A stretch of 47,823 nucleotides of DNA from JADJTT01 sp049306275 (GTDB taxonomy: Bacteria; Bacteroidota; Bacteroidia; Chitinophagales; Saprospiraceae): assembly GCA_049306275.1 (NCBI GenBank), contig JBAQQB010000205.1:1-47823 (forward strand), in the 5' to 3' direction. This document shows positions 34,852 through 43,890 of this stretch, piece after piece. The notes under the pieces are model-generated. The model worked only from the letters and a program-made list of their open reading frames with translations. It was not told the DNA's origin and did no database searches. A program made the translations under genes and the position numbers. Every line of letters begins with the position of its first letter. Positions within the stretch are counted from its first letter, which is position 1.

Positions 34852-37800
34852 ATGAAAACAAAGAAAATCATCAAGCGGTCGCTGCTGGCCATCGGAATAT
34901 TGTTCGTGCTGCTGATTGGCGCGCTGGTAGCCATACCTTTCCTGTTCAAAGACCAGCTGCTGGAAACCATCCGGCAGCAGGCCAATGAGAACCTGAATGC
35001 AACGGTCGATTTCTCCGACGCCAGCTTGTCGCTGTTGCGGAGTTTTCCCGACCTGACCGTCACGCTCAAAGACCTTAGGGTGAGCAACGTGGAGCCCTTC
35101 GCAGGCACTGATCTGCTACAGGTCAAAGCGTTCTCCGCCACGGTCGACATCATGTCGGTCATTCGCGGCAACCAGCCCATCCAGGTGCAGTCGATCGGGC
35201 TGGTGCAGCCCAGCATCTACGTAGTCATCCTCGAAGACGGGAGGGCCAACTACGACATCGCCAAGCCCTCCGCGGAAGAGACGCCGGAAACGCCGGCCGA
35301 CACGGCCTCCAGCGCCCTGGCGATCAAACTCAAGCGCTTTAGCATCGAAGACGGCGAGATCGTTTACGACGACCGCGCAGGCGACATGTACGCCGAGATG
35401 CTCGGCATCAACCACGAGAGCCGGGGCGACCTGACGCTCGACGTCTACGACCTGGCCACGCAGACCACCATGTCGTCGCTGACCTTCGACATGGGCGGCA
35501 TCGGCTACCTGAGCGGGGCGAAGATCGACCTCGACGCGGGCTTCCTCATCGATATGCCCAACAGCAAGTACACCCTCAAGGAAAACAACCTGCTCATCAA
35601 CGCCCTGCAGGTCAAGGCCGACGGCTGGGTGGCCATGCCGGGCGAAGATATCGACATGGACCTGGCTTTCCAGGCGCCGGGCAGCGATTTCCGCGAATTG
35701 TTCTCCCTCATTCCCAACGCCTATATCGAAGGGTATGAAAATGTGGACGTCAAAGGGCAGTTCAGGCTCGCCGGCAGCGTAAAGGGGCGCTACAACGACC
35801 TGCAATACCCCGCCATCAAGATCGACGCCGAGGTGAAGGACGGCGCGGTGAAATACCCCGACCTGCCCATGGGCATCGACCAGATCTCGGCCGACCTGAA
35901 CATCGACAGCCCGGAGGGCGACCTCGACGGGATGTTCATCGACCTGGCGCGGTTTACCATGAAGATCGACGACAATCCCTTCGGCGGCTACCTCAAGCTG
36001 CGCACGCCGATGTCGGACCCCGACGTCGACGCCCGCGTCAAGGGCACGCTCGACCTGGCGGAGCTGGCGCAAGCCTTCCCCATGGAATCGACAAAGGGCA
36101 TGGCCGGCAAGATCATCGCCGACATCACGGCCAAGACCCGGATGTCGACCATCGAAGCCGGGGCGTATGACCAGGTGAACATGCAGGGCGACATCACGGC
36201 CACCCAGATCCGCTACCCGATGGAAGGCTATCCGCCCATCGCCATCGAGACGGCGGTGGCGCAGTTTACGCCCAACAAGGTGATCGTCGACAACTTCAAG
36301 GCCAAGCTCGGCAAGAGCGATTTGCAGGCCTCCGGTACGATCGACAACATCCTGGCCTATATTTCTCCGAAAAAAACCATGACCGGCTCCCTGACCATGC
36401 GGTCGAACTTTTTTGACGTAAACGAGTGGTATGGAGATAGTGAAAGTGAGGACGTGAGTGTGAGCAGTGGGGAACAAACAGTGGTGAGTGAGGAAGAGGC
36501 CAGCGAAGCGCCGTTTGACCGGTTTGATTTTTTGGTGGATGGAAAAATCGGGAAGCTCGTGTACAGCAGTTATGAACTGACCAATCTGGAGACCAAAGGG
36601 CATCTGACGCCCAACCGGATGTCGTTTGCGCCGCTGAAATTCCAGATGGGGCCCAGCGATTTCAACTTCTCGGGGGCGATTACCAACGTATGGGATTACG
36701 TCTTCGGAGACGGTGTTCTCGGCGGCAGCATCGCGATGGTCTCCAACTACGTAGACCTCAATGCCTTCATGGAGAGCGACGAGACGACGACGACCACAAC
36801 GGCCACGGCCACTGCGCCTGCTGAAGCAGCCGCATACTCCCCCATCGAGGTGCCCGGCAACATGAAGCTGGCCATCGACGCGAAGATCAAAAAAGTGATC
36901 TACACCGACCTCGTGCTCGACAACCTCGACGGCCGCCTGCTGGTCGAAGACAAGGCCGTGGTGATCGAGCGCTGCACCGCAAACGGGCTCGACGGCAAGA
37001 TCGCAATGAGCGGTTCTTATGAAACCAAGAACCCGGAGAAGCCCGTTTTCACCCTCAAATACGATCTGCAGAACCTGGATTTCCAGAAGTCCTTCAACAC
37101 CTTCAACACCTTTCAGGCCCTGGCGCCCATTGGCAAATACATCACCGGCAAGTTCACCAGCACCATGATCATGGATTCCGAGTTGGGTTCGGACATGATG
37201 CCCGTGTGGAGCTCGGTGAGCGCCAACGGCTTCCTGCAGACCATCAACTCGGTGATCAAGGGCTTCCCGCCCCTGCAGGCCGTGGGAGAGAAGCTCAACG
37301 TCGACTATTTCGACAACATGACGATTGCCGGCACGAAAAACTGGTTTGAAGTGAAAGATGGCGCCCTCGAGCTCAAGGACTTCGACTACGCCTACAAGGG
37401 CATCGACATGGTGATCGGCGGTTCGCACAGTATCAACCAGGACATGAACTACCGCATCCTGGCCAAGATACCCCGCAAGATGCTGGAGAAGTCGGCCGTA
37501 GGCGCCGCCGCGGGCAGCGGGCTCAACGCGTTGTCGGCCGAAGCTTCCAAGCTCGGCATCAACCTGGCGCAGAGCGAGTTTGTCAACGTACAGTTCAACG
37601 TCACGGGCAACATCGCCAAGCCGAAGGTGGCCATGAAGCTGCTAGGCGGCGACGGCCAAGCCTCGGTGACCGAGACGGTCAAGGAGCAGGCCAAGCAGGA
37701 GTTTCAGGAGCAGAAGGAAAAAGTAGTGACCGAGGCCAAGCAGAAAGTGGAGGAAGTGAAGCAGCAGGCCCAGGACACGGTCAAGGCCGTGATCAAGGAA

Positions 37801-37920
37801 GGCACTGAGCAGGCAAAGGATAAAGCCAAGGAGGTGATCCAGGACCAGACCAAGAAGACGCAGGAGCAGATCAAGAAGGAGTTGGAGGAGTTTAATCCGT
37901 TTAAGAAGAAGAAGGGGTAG
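34852..37920 (+). CDS. AsmA-family envelope protein
   Basis: 1022 residues. An N-terminal membrane helix (about 7-29) is followed by an AsmA-type chorein-like beta region: ENLNATVDFSDASLSLLRSFPDLTVTLKDLRV is typical of the N-terminal module, and similar strands repeat to about residue 945. AsmA-like proteins span the periplasm and are linked to lipid transport between membranes. The C-terminus (about 945-1022) is a Lys/Glu/Gln-rich coiled coil ending FNPFKKKKG. Two low-complexity inserts stand out: SESEDVSVSSGEQTVVSEEE (from about 533), rich in AGT codons unlike the rest, and a Thr/Ala run (about 644-662). ATG 34852 is chosen over an upstream TTG because it gives the normal KTKK-helix start. 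Confidence 0.9.
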   Translation: MKTKKIIKRSLLAIGILFVLLIGALVAIPFLFKDQLLETIRQQANENLNATVDFSDASLSLLRSFPDLTVTLKDLRVSNVEPFAGTDLLQVKAFSATVDIMSVIRGNQPIQVQSIGLVQPSIYVVILEDGRANYDIAKPSAEETPETPADTASSALAIKLKRFSIEDGEIVYDDRAGDMYAEMLGINHESRGDLTLDVYDLATQTTMSSLTFDMGGIGYLSGAKIDLDAGFLIDMPNSKYTLKENNLLINALQVKADGWVAMPGEDIDMDLAFQAPGSDFRELFSLIPNAYIEGYENVDVKGQFRLAGSVKGRYNDLQYPAIKIDAEVKDGAVKYPDLPMGIDQISADLNIDSPEGDLDGMFIDLARFTMKIDDNPFGGYLKLRTPMSDPDVDARVKGTLDLAELAQAFPMESTKGMAGKIIADITAKTRMSTIEAGAYDQVNMQGDITATQIRYPMEGYPPIAIETAVAQFTPNKVIVDNFKAKLGKSDLQASGTIDNILAYISPKKTMTGSLTMRSNFFDVNEWYGDSESEDVSVSSGEQTVVSEEEASEAPFDRFDFLVDGKIGKLVYSSYELTNLETKGHLTPNRMSFAPLKFQMGPSDFNFSGAITNVWDYVFGDGVLGGSIAMVSNYVDLNAFMESDETTTTTTATATAPAEAAAYSPIEVPGNMKLAIDAKIKKVIYTDLVLDNLDGRLLVEDKAVVIERCTANGLDGKIAMSGSYETKNPEKPVFTLKYDLQNLDFQKSFNTFNTFQALAPIGKYITGKFTSTMIMDSELGSDMMPVWSSVSANGFLQTINSVIKGFPPLQAVGEKLNVDYFDNMTIAGTKNWFEVKDGALELKDFDYAYKGIDMVIGGSHSINQDMNYRILAKIPRKMLEKSAVGAAAGSGLNALSAEASKLGINLAQSEFVNVQFNVTGNIAKPKVAMKLLGGDGQASVTETVKEQAKQEFQEQKEKVVTEAKQKVEEVKQQAQDTVKAVIKEGTEQAKDKAKEVIQDQTKKTQEQIKKELEEFNPFKKKKG

Positions 37921-37946
37921 GATAGGTTGTTGGGTGGTTGGGTGGA
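37921..37946. repeat. GGTTGGGT repeat right after the AsmA-like stop codon
   Basis: Imperfect GGTTGttGGGTGGTTGGGTGG units start directly behind TAG 37918-37920. Another short-period run at a gene end. Confidence 0.6.
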
Positions 37947-37999
37947 AATTTAGAATATTATTCTTTTCTTTAAGGGCGATTTGAGATTATTCTCCCGTA

Positions 38000-38575
38000 A
38001 TGTCGCCCATTTTGAAAAGTTTCGCACATAAAAAAAGGCTTTTTTATGCGTGGATACTCCTCGCTGCCATTTGCTCCCAGCGCCTCATCGGGCTGGTGAG
38101 TAGCGATATTATTTATGCGATGGAGATAGAGCGGCAAATGAACGCCATGGAAACCGCCATCGCGGAGGAAGTCGGCCGCCTGACCGGCCTTGATGTCCGC
38201 ATCGAAATTCAGAGCAGGGAGCAATTGGGGCTCCTGATGAACATGGGATATGCCACGCCCTTTGTATTTTCCAGTGAAACGGATGATGGGCAAATTCAGT
38301 ACTACACCGTTTCCAGCATGCCTGCCACCGAATGGGAAACGATCTGCGCCGATCCGGAACAGCAGCACATTCCTCCCCTCCCCTCCCATCCCGTAAGGGC
38401 TTCCAAAGACCGCCTGGCCGCCGATTTTTGTTTCTGGGGGCTTCATTGGCCCACTTGCGACCTCCATATCGCCTCCCGCCCCGGAAATTTAACTTCTCCT
38501 CGTTGGCAGGATCCGTTCATTCCCCTCAACGCTCCTCCCCCCGATTGGCTCAGCCCAGTACTTCGTCCGGCATAG
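38000..38575 (+). CDS. Hypothetical membrane-anchored protein upstream of the haloperoxidase locus
   Basis: 191 residues. A basic start (KSFAHKKR) leads into a hydrophobic segment (about 14-34), followed by the helical stretch YAMEIERQMNAMETAIAEEVGRLTGL and a mixed region. The C-terminal third is rich in Pro, Trp and Cys and ends PPPDWLSPVLRPA. I do not recognise a family. The layout suggests a periplasmic protein tethered to the inner membrane. It lies 50 bp before an outer-membrane barrel gene on the same strand. Confidence 0.65.
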   Translation: MSPILKSFAHKKRLFYAWILLAAICSQRLIGLVSSDIIYAMEIERQMNAMETAIAEEVGRLTGLDVRIEIQSREQLGLLMNMGYATPFVFSSETDDGQIQYYTVSSMPATEWETICADPEQQHIPPLPSHPVRASKDRLAADFCFWGLHWPTCDLHIASRPGNLTSPRWQDPFIPLNAPPPDWLSPVLRPA

Positions 38576-38625
38576 GCCCGGACAAACCCCGGTTTTTCAA
38601 TGTTTCACCCATTAGATTTCATTTT

Positions 38626-39564
38626 ATGCATACCATAAAATCAACGCTGGTATTGTGGCTCCTGGCATCTGTTTCCGGGGCCCTCTCTGCACAGACTCCG
38701 ACAGACGCCATTATGATGCGGCAAAAAGAAACCTGTATCGCCGCCGTCTACCAACACAGTTGGTTCGATGAATATTGGGAAGGTGAGAACCTGCGGACGA
38801 ATGCAACCATCGCCACCGTCAGAAGGAACATGGCATCGGGCATGCTCGCCATCGGCATTCTGGACCGGCTGAACCTGCTCGCGGGACTGCCCTACGTGCA
38901 AACGGCTTCCACGGAGCCCAATGGCGGCAAGTTTGCCGGCGCCCGGGGGATACAAGACCTCAGCCTGGCACTGAAGGGGAAAGTATTCGAAAAACCATTA
39001 GGCCCGGGAAAACTGGCCTTTCTCGCGGTGGCGGGTTTTTCGATGCCCCTGAGCAATTACGCGTCCGATTACCGCCCTTACAGCATCGGTTTCGGGGCTC
39101 CCGAATGGAGCCTGAGGGGCATGCTGGAGTACAGGCTCGACATGGGGCTCTATTTTCGCGGCGCGCTGGCCCATTTGTGGCGCGGTACTACGGAGGCGGA
39201 ACGCGACTACTACTACAACAACGGCAGCTACTACACCTCCACCATGGATGTGCCGAATGCCTGGAATATCAATGCCGCAACAGGGATTTGGCTGCTGGAT
39301 GAGGCCCTGAGGCTGGAGCTCACCTACCAAAGCCTGAGCTCCACTTCGGGCGACGATATCCGTCCCTACAGCGCCCCGCAACCCACCAACAGGGTGGCCT
39401 TTGGACAGGCGGGAGGTTTCGGGCAGTATTATTTCGGCAAAGCCCGGAAGTTAGGCGTGCTGGCTTTCTACTCGGCAACCCTGCACGGCAGGAATGAAGG
39501 CAAATCCACCCTTTTCGGGGCGGGCCTGAACTACATTTTCCCGATAGGGAAACAGAAAAAATAA
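38626..39564 (+). CDS. Predicted outer-membrane beta-barrel protein (transporter-like)
   Basis: 312 residues with a signal peptide (about 1-22, ending ALSAQT). The mature part alternates polar and hydrophobic residues with many aromatic-ended strands, and the C-terminal strand is FGAGLNYIFPIG. The style resembles the phenol-degradation-type or TTHB-like outer-membrane porin families, without a specific match. The frame is open upstream to 38332, overlapping the previous gene in another frame; the ATG at 38626 starts a clean signal peptide. The gene is 28 bp before the haloperoxidase-like lipoprotein and is probably co-transcribed with it. Confidence 0.78.
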   Translation: MHTIKSTLVLWLLASVSGALSAQTPTDAIMMRQKETCIAAVYQHSWFDEYWEGENLRTNATIATVRRNMASGMLAIGILDRLNLLAGLPYVQTASTEPNGGKFAGARGIQDLSLALKGKVFEKPLGPGKLAFLAVAGFSMPLSNYASDYRPYSIGFGAPEWSLRGMLEYRLDMGLYFRGALAHLWRGTTEAERDYYYNNGSYYTSTMDVPNAWNINAATGIWLLDEALRLELTYQSLSSTSGDDIRPYSAPQPTNRVAFGQAGGFGQYYFGKARKLGVLAFYSATLHGRNEGKSTLFGAGLNYIFPIGKQKK

Positions 39565-39592
39565 TCTCAAACAATCAACATTCAATGTCATC

Positions 39593-41143
39593 ATGAAAAA
39601 TAACATCCTGAAATACAAATACGCCGTCTGGGCCGGCGCCTTCGCCCTGATCCTGTCTGCCTGCCAGAAAGAGTTGCCTACGCAGGCGGACTATACCGAC
39701 TATGAATTTTCACAAACCGACGAGAACGGAGGGACCTGGAAGCCCATCCTGCTGGCTTCGGCAGATCAAATCCCCATCCCGCAGCCAGAGGACCCATCGT
39801 CAACCGCTTACCTGGATGAACTGGAGGCAGTAAAAGCAGCGGCTTCCAGCCTGAACGGCCGGCAGATGGAGGCGATCGATTACTGGACCAACAACCCGAT
39901 CCTTCGCTGGAATGAGATAGCGTTGGAGTTGGTGGCCAAGTACAACCTCATCCCGGGTCCCAATCCGGACGGGACCTACACCCTGCCCAATCCGGCAAAT
40001 CCGGCTGCCATTCCCAACTTTCCCTTTGCCCACCCGCCCTATGCCGTGAGGGCGCTGTCTTACCTCAGCGTGGCGCAATTCGACGGGCTGATCGCCGCCT
40101 GGCATTACAAGTACGCCTATGGCCGTCCCGCTCCGGCGGCGGCCGACAATGCCATCCCGGCAGCCTACGTTGAAAACGGCATCCCCTCCTACCCCTCGGA
40201 CGGCGCCGTGATCGCGGCGGCTTCCCGCGATATCCTGTCGGTGATGTTCCCGCTGGAAAAGGACTACCTGGCTGAAAAAGCCGAAGAACACATGGCCAGC
40301 CTGCAGTGGGCCGGCGCCAATGTGGAGAGCGACATCGCCGCAGGGGAATTTCTCGGGGCCGAAGTGGCAAAACTGGCCCTGGCGAGAGCTGCGACCGACG
40401 GGATGAGCAAGGCGCAATGCCCCAAATCCGTTTCCGACTCCCTCCAGGCCGCGGCATACGACCGTTTTGGCTGGCAATGGGAAAACCTGGAAATTCCTCC
40501 CCGTCCCGTAGGCCTCACCCCGCTTTTCGGGCAGGTAAAAATGTGGAATGTGCCCACCGTCGAAGAAGTGAGGCCTCCCGCTCCGCCGGCGCCGGGCTCG
40601 GCAGAGTACCTGGCCAACGAGGAGGAGCTGATCTATTTCTCCGAAAACATGAAGCCGGAGTGGCGGGCGATCGCCAATTTCTGGCAGGACGGCATCGGCA
40701 CGTATACCCCGCCGGGGCACTGGAACCGCTTTGCCAAGGAGTTCGCCATCAAATACAGGCTGAACCCGCTTCGCAGCGCCCGCCTTTTCGCCTACCTCAA
40801 CATGGCGATGATGGACGCCGGCATCAGTTGCTGGGATGCGAAATACTACTACCATTACCCCCGTCCGATCAACCTCATACCCGGTTTCAAAACGATTGCC
40901 GGAACGCCCAATTTTCCGAGCTATACCTCCGGGCACAGTGTTTTCTCCGCCGCGGGCGCGGAGGTCATGAGCTACGTGTTCCCCCAGGAAGGGTCGCTTT
41001 TCAGGAACTGGGCGCTTGAGGCCGCCATTTCGAGGGTCTACGGCGGTATCCACTGGCGCTTTGACGCGGAGGTGGGTACGGAGCAGGGTATCAATGTGGC
41101 TGGGTATACGCTGGAGGTGGCGAAGGGGGATGGGGCGGATTAG
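39593..41143 (+). CDS. Vanadium-dependent haloperoxidase / PAP2 superfamily lipoprotein
   Basis: 516 residues. A signal segment ends LILSAC (C24), so it is a lipoprotein. The C-terminal half has the complete vanadate/phosphate-binding set: K417 and R424 in KYYYHYPRP, S446-G447-H448 in PSYTSGHS, and R481 and H487 in SRVYGGIHW. Vanadium haloperoxidases use this site with H2O2 to oxidise halides; related acid phosphatases use it on phosphate esters. Halide specificity cannot be read. The N-terminal half carries a degenerate echo of the same motifs (K173/R178, PSYPSDG 198-204, N243), suggesting an old duplication. The partner genes are the upstream barrel and a T9SS propeller gene downstream. Confidence 0.88.
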   Translation: MKNNILKYKYAVWAGAFALILSACQKELPTQADYTDYEFSQTDENGGTWKPILLASADQIPIPQPEDPSSTAYLDELEAVKAAASSLNGRQMEAIDYWTNNPILRWNEIALELVAKYNLIPGPNPDGTYTLPNPANPAAIPNFPFAHPPYAVRALSYLSVAQFDGLIAAWHYKYAYGRPAPAAADNAIPAAYVENGIPSYPSDGAVIAAASRDILSVMFPLEKDYLAEKAEEHMASLQWAGANVESDIAAGEFLGAEVAKLALARAATDGMSKAQCPKSVSDSLQAAAYDRFGWQWENLEIPPRPVGLTPLFGQVKMWNVPTVEEVRPPAPPAPGSAEYLANEEELIYFSENMKPEWRAIANFWQDGIGTYTPPGHWNRFAKEFAIKYRLNPLRSARLFAYLNMAMMDAGISCWDAKYYYHYPRPINLIPGFKTIAGTPNFPSYTSGHSVFSAAGAEVMSYVFPQEGSLFRNWALEAAISRVYGGIHWRFDAEVGTEQGINVAGYTLEVAKGDGAD

Positions 41144-41258
41144 GGGTAACAAATTCAGCCCATAACCGGCGCAGCGGAGCGGCGATTTGGAACATACGTG
41201 TTAACACTTTCCTGTGTTATCCCTGATATTTATTCTTCAAAACCAAAATCAAATAATT

Positions 41259-42635
41259 ATGAAGCAGTATGTACTCATCCTCGTGATTTCTCTCCTTTTA
41301 CTCCCAGGTGTCGGAGCCGCCCAATGGGAATTGCTGAAAAGCAATATCATACCTGTCTCCCATCGGGCCTGGTCTTTGAAAATAGCGGAAGACAACTCCA
41401 TGTGGGTGTTGTCGACCTACGACGCCTTTCCGCCGCCCGCCTGGGCAACGCCTAAAGTACATCACTCTACCGACGGGGGAAATTCCTGGACCACCGCCGA
41501 TATTGACTTTGGCGGGGGATTATATGGAAATGATATCGCCCCGATCGATGGGCAAACGGCTTTTCTGGCCCTCAACGTGTTGGGCGGTTTATCCAAAACA
41601 ACTGAGGGAGGCCAAAGCTGGGAAACGGTGGCTTCCTACCCTTACAGACCTTTTGCCGTTCATTTTTTCGATGAAAACGACGGCTGTGTGCTCGGCATGG
41701 ATTCCAGCTCTTCCCTGATCATCAGCGTGACGGCAGATGGAGGAGGCGCCTGGACCCATATAGGCGGCGCCAACTGGGCAGAACCACCGGGTACCTCCCT
41801 TCCGCCTCAGAATCCTCCCCCTGCCCCTGCCGAAACGTTTTCCGTCAGATCCCTTTACGATTATTCGGGCCAATCGATCGCCTTCGGAAACGCGGACGGC
41901 TCACTTTGGATCAGTCACGACAAAGGGTATAACTGGGAAAGAATAACCACGCCACTGGGCAACCTGAATCTGGTCGCTTCCAACGTCACCATAAAGGACG
42001 ACTCTACTTATATGGTGGTCAGCGACACGGAAGCCGGAACCTATAATTCCGTACCGACCATATCTTTTGCCACCACGGATGGCGGCCAAACCTGGATAGA
42101 GGGCAGTCCGGGAGTCACTGCCGGGGCCACCCAATACATCCCCGGCACCGAAGGCTCGTTTGTCGTTGCCGGGCATAACAACTTCGGTTCGGGGCCGTTT
42201 GGAAGCGCTTTATCGGCTGATTTTGGAGAAAACTGGGTATCTGCGGGCTCTGAACGCATTCTCGCCATGGACTTCAACAGCTCCGGGGTGGGGATAGGGG
42301 CCTGCTGCAATAATGGCTGGCTGACAGCCAAGGGGCAGATCTTTTTGTGGGGCCTGATCAATTCCACCCGGGAGAACCCCGCGCTCATCGGGCAGCCCTT
42401 CGATGTCTTTCCCAACCCCGCGGGCGAACAGTTGCAGGTCAGCTTCGCCACCTCTCTATTGCAGGGCTCTTTGCAGTTGCAGATTCTGCGGCCGGATGGG
42501 TCTGTCTTTCAAACCTACGCCGGCATTCGGGACGCGGCCCTTACCATCGCATTGGAGGGCCTGGCTCCCGGCATCTATTTCGCCCGTGTTTCCGATGATG
42601 AGGGGGCGTGGGTAAGGCGGTTTGTGAAGAGGTAG
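41259..42635 (+). CDS. T9SS-secreted Ycf48/BNR-like beta-propeller protein
   Basis: 458 residues. A signal peptide (about 1-21) ends GVGAAQ. The body has at least five Asp-box-like repeats (STDGGNSW, TTEGGQSW, TADGGGAW, SHDKGYNW, TTDGGQTW), each starting a propeller blade. The last 75 or so residues (VFPNPAGEQLQVSF, then LQILRPDG, LAPGIYFARV, ending RRFVKR) are a type A T9SS sorting domain. It should be secreted or surface-bound; the ligand is unknown. The open frame begins at 41214, but ATG 41259 gives the signal peptide. It lies 115 bp after the haloperoxidase-like gene. Confidence 0.87.
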   Translation: MKQYVLILVISLLLLPGVGAAQWELLKSNIIPVSHRAWSLKIAEDNSMWVLSTYDAFPPPAWATPKVHHSTDGGNSWTTADIDFGGGLYGNDIAPIDGQTAFLALNVLGGLSKTTEGGQSWETVASYPYRPFAVHFFDENDGCVLGMDSSSSLIISVTADGGGAWTHIGGANWAEPPGTSLPPQNPPPAPAETFSVRSLYDYSGQSIAFGNADGSLWISHDKGYNWERITTPLGNLNLVASNVTIKDDSTYMVVSDTEAGTYNSVPTISFATTDGGQTWIEGSPGVTAGATQYIPGTEGSFVVAGHNNFGSGPFGSALSADFGENWVSAGSERILAMDFNSSGVGIGACCNNGWLTAKGQIFLWGLINSTRENPALIGQPFDVFPNPAGEQLQVSFATSLLQGSLQLQILRPDGSVFQTYAGIRDAALTIALEGLAPGIYFARVSDDEGAWVRRFVKR

Positions 42636-42643
42636 TAATTTTT

Positions 42644-42665
42644 CTGAAACCAAATGAGGTTTCAG
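42644..42665 (+). terminator. Hairpin after the Ycf48-like gene
   Basis: CTGAAACC (42644-42651) pairs perfectly with GGTTTCAG (42658-42665) around AAATGA, 8 bp after the stop. No T-run follows, so termination is uncertain. Confidence 0.4.
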
Positions 42666-42680
42666 CGTTGCAAAAACAGT

Positions 42681-42724
42681 CGGTTGCAACCGGCAAAAAT
42701 TATAATTTTTGTTGGTTGTAACCG
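42681..42724 (+). promoter_or_regulatory. 44-bp dyad with G-U pairs upstream of the AAA/DUF4143 gene
   Basis: The two 22-nt halves are reverse complements except for three positions that are G-U pairs on the plus-strand RNA. The centre is AAAAATTATAATTTTT (42695-42710), and CGGTTGCAACCG lies at the left end. It overlaps the likely promoter TTG...TATTTTG (to 42741) and precedes the ATG at 42763. It might be an operator or a leader hairpin. Confidence 0.55.
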
Positions 42725-42762
42725 ACAAAATTAGTATTTTGCAGCAAAAACTTTCTTCAGAC

Positions 42763-43890
42763 ATGTACATCGACCGTGCTTTGCACCAAACCATTCAATC
42801 CCGTTTAGCTCCCGGAAAGGCAGTTATTTTGCTGGGGCCAAGGCAATCCGGAAAATCGACACTGCTGGAAGCAATTACGGGCCAAAGCAATTTGAAGACC
42901 AAGCGGTTGGATTGTGACGATGCGCAGGTCAGGGCACGCTTGGAGGTTCAAACGCTTCCAAACCTTCAACAGGTAGTAGGCGATGCAGAACTCGTAGTCA
43001 TCGACGAGGCGCAGCGGGTGAAAAACATCGGTCTTTCTCTCAAGATCATCCTCGATCAGGTAAAGGGTGTTCGCCTTTTGGTCAGCGGCTCTTCCTCCTT
43101 TGAATTGGCCAACGAGATCAACGAACCCTTGACCGGCCGAAAATGGGAATACATACTCCTGCCTTTTTCGACGGGGGAATTGGTGGCCTACCACGGCTCA
43201 TTCGAGGAAGAGCGCTATCTGCAAAGCCGTCTGTTGTATGGAATGTACCCGGAGGTAGTGAAGAATCCCGGGATGGAAAGAGATGTCCTTAATCAATTGG
43301 CGTCGAGTTATTTGTACAGAGATATTTTCACTTTTCAGGACCTCCGGCGGCCGGAATTGCTCGACAAATTGCTTAAAGCATTGGCGCTTCAGGCTGGTTC
43401 CGAAGTCACCTACAGAAAACTGGCTGAAGTGGTGGACTGCGATATTTCGACCATTCAGCGCTACATCGATCTGCTGGAAAAATCCTTCATCGTCTTTCGC
43501 TTGCACGCCTTCAGCCGCAACGTGCGCACCGAGTTGAAAAAAGGGCGAAAAGTGTACTTCTTCGATAACGGCATCCGCAACGCGATCCTGGGCGATTTCA
43601 GGCCCTTTGAATTGAGGAATGACAAAGGTGCGCTATGGGAGAACTTCCTCGTCAGCGAACGGTTCAAACGCAATTTTTTCCAGGGCTTCTACGGGCATTC
43701 CTACTTTTGGAGAACTACCCAGCAACAGGAGATCGATTACATCGAGGAGTACGACGGCATGCTCCATGCGTACGAATTCAAATGGAATCCCGCAAAAAGC
43801 AGCCGCCTTCCCTTACCCTTTCGGGAAGCCTATCCCGGAGCTTCTTTCAAAGTCGTGCATCCCAATAATTATCAGGAGTTTTTGGGGTGA
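42763..43890 (+). CDS. AAA ATPase with DUF4143 (AAA_14 family)
   Basis: 375 residues from the ATG at 42763; the frame extends to 42709 but that part is promoter-like. The AAA_14 domain (about 17-140) has Walker A LLGPRQSGKST, Walker B AELVVIDEAQR and sensor-like VSGSSSFEL. A winged-helix stretch (about 205-250) follows, then a DUF4143 domain (to about 375) with WENFLVSERFKR and a PD-(D/E)xK-like run (EIDYIEE, YEFKWNP). The family is common and scattered in Bacteroidota; its role is unknown, and mobility and defence have been suggested. The 3' end overlaps the convergent viaA by 19 bp. Confidence 0.9.
   Translation: MYIDRALHQTIQSRLAPGKAVILLGPRQSGKSTLLEAITGQSNLKTKRLDCDDAQVRARLEVQTLPNLQQVVGDAELVVIDEAQRVKNIGLSLKIILDQVKGVRLLVSGSSSFELANEINEPLTGRKWEYILLPFSTGELVAYHGSFEEERYLQSRLLYGMYPEVVKNPGMERDVLNQLASSYLYRDIFTFQDLRRPELLDKLLKALALQAGSEVTYRKLAEVVDCDISTIQRYIDLLEKSFIVFRLHAFSRNVRTELKKGRKVYFFDNGIRNAILGDFRPFELRNDKGALWENFLVSERFKRNFFQGFYGHSYFWRTTQQQEIDYIEEYDGMLHAYEFKWNPAKSSRLPLPFREAYPGASFKVVHPNNYQEFLG

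Noticed and set aside
35116..37428. 770-codon open frame on the minus strand opposite the AsmA-like gene
   Set aside because: The His/Val/Asp-rich translation is typical of the antisense of GAC/GTC-rich codons; no start context or domain.
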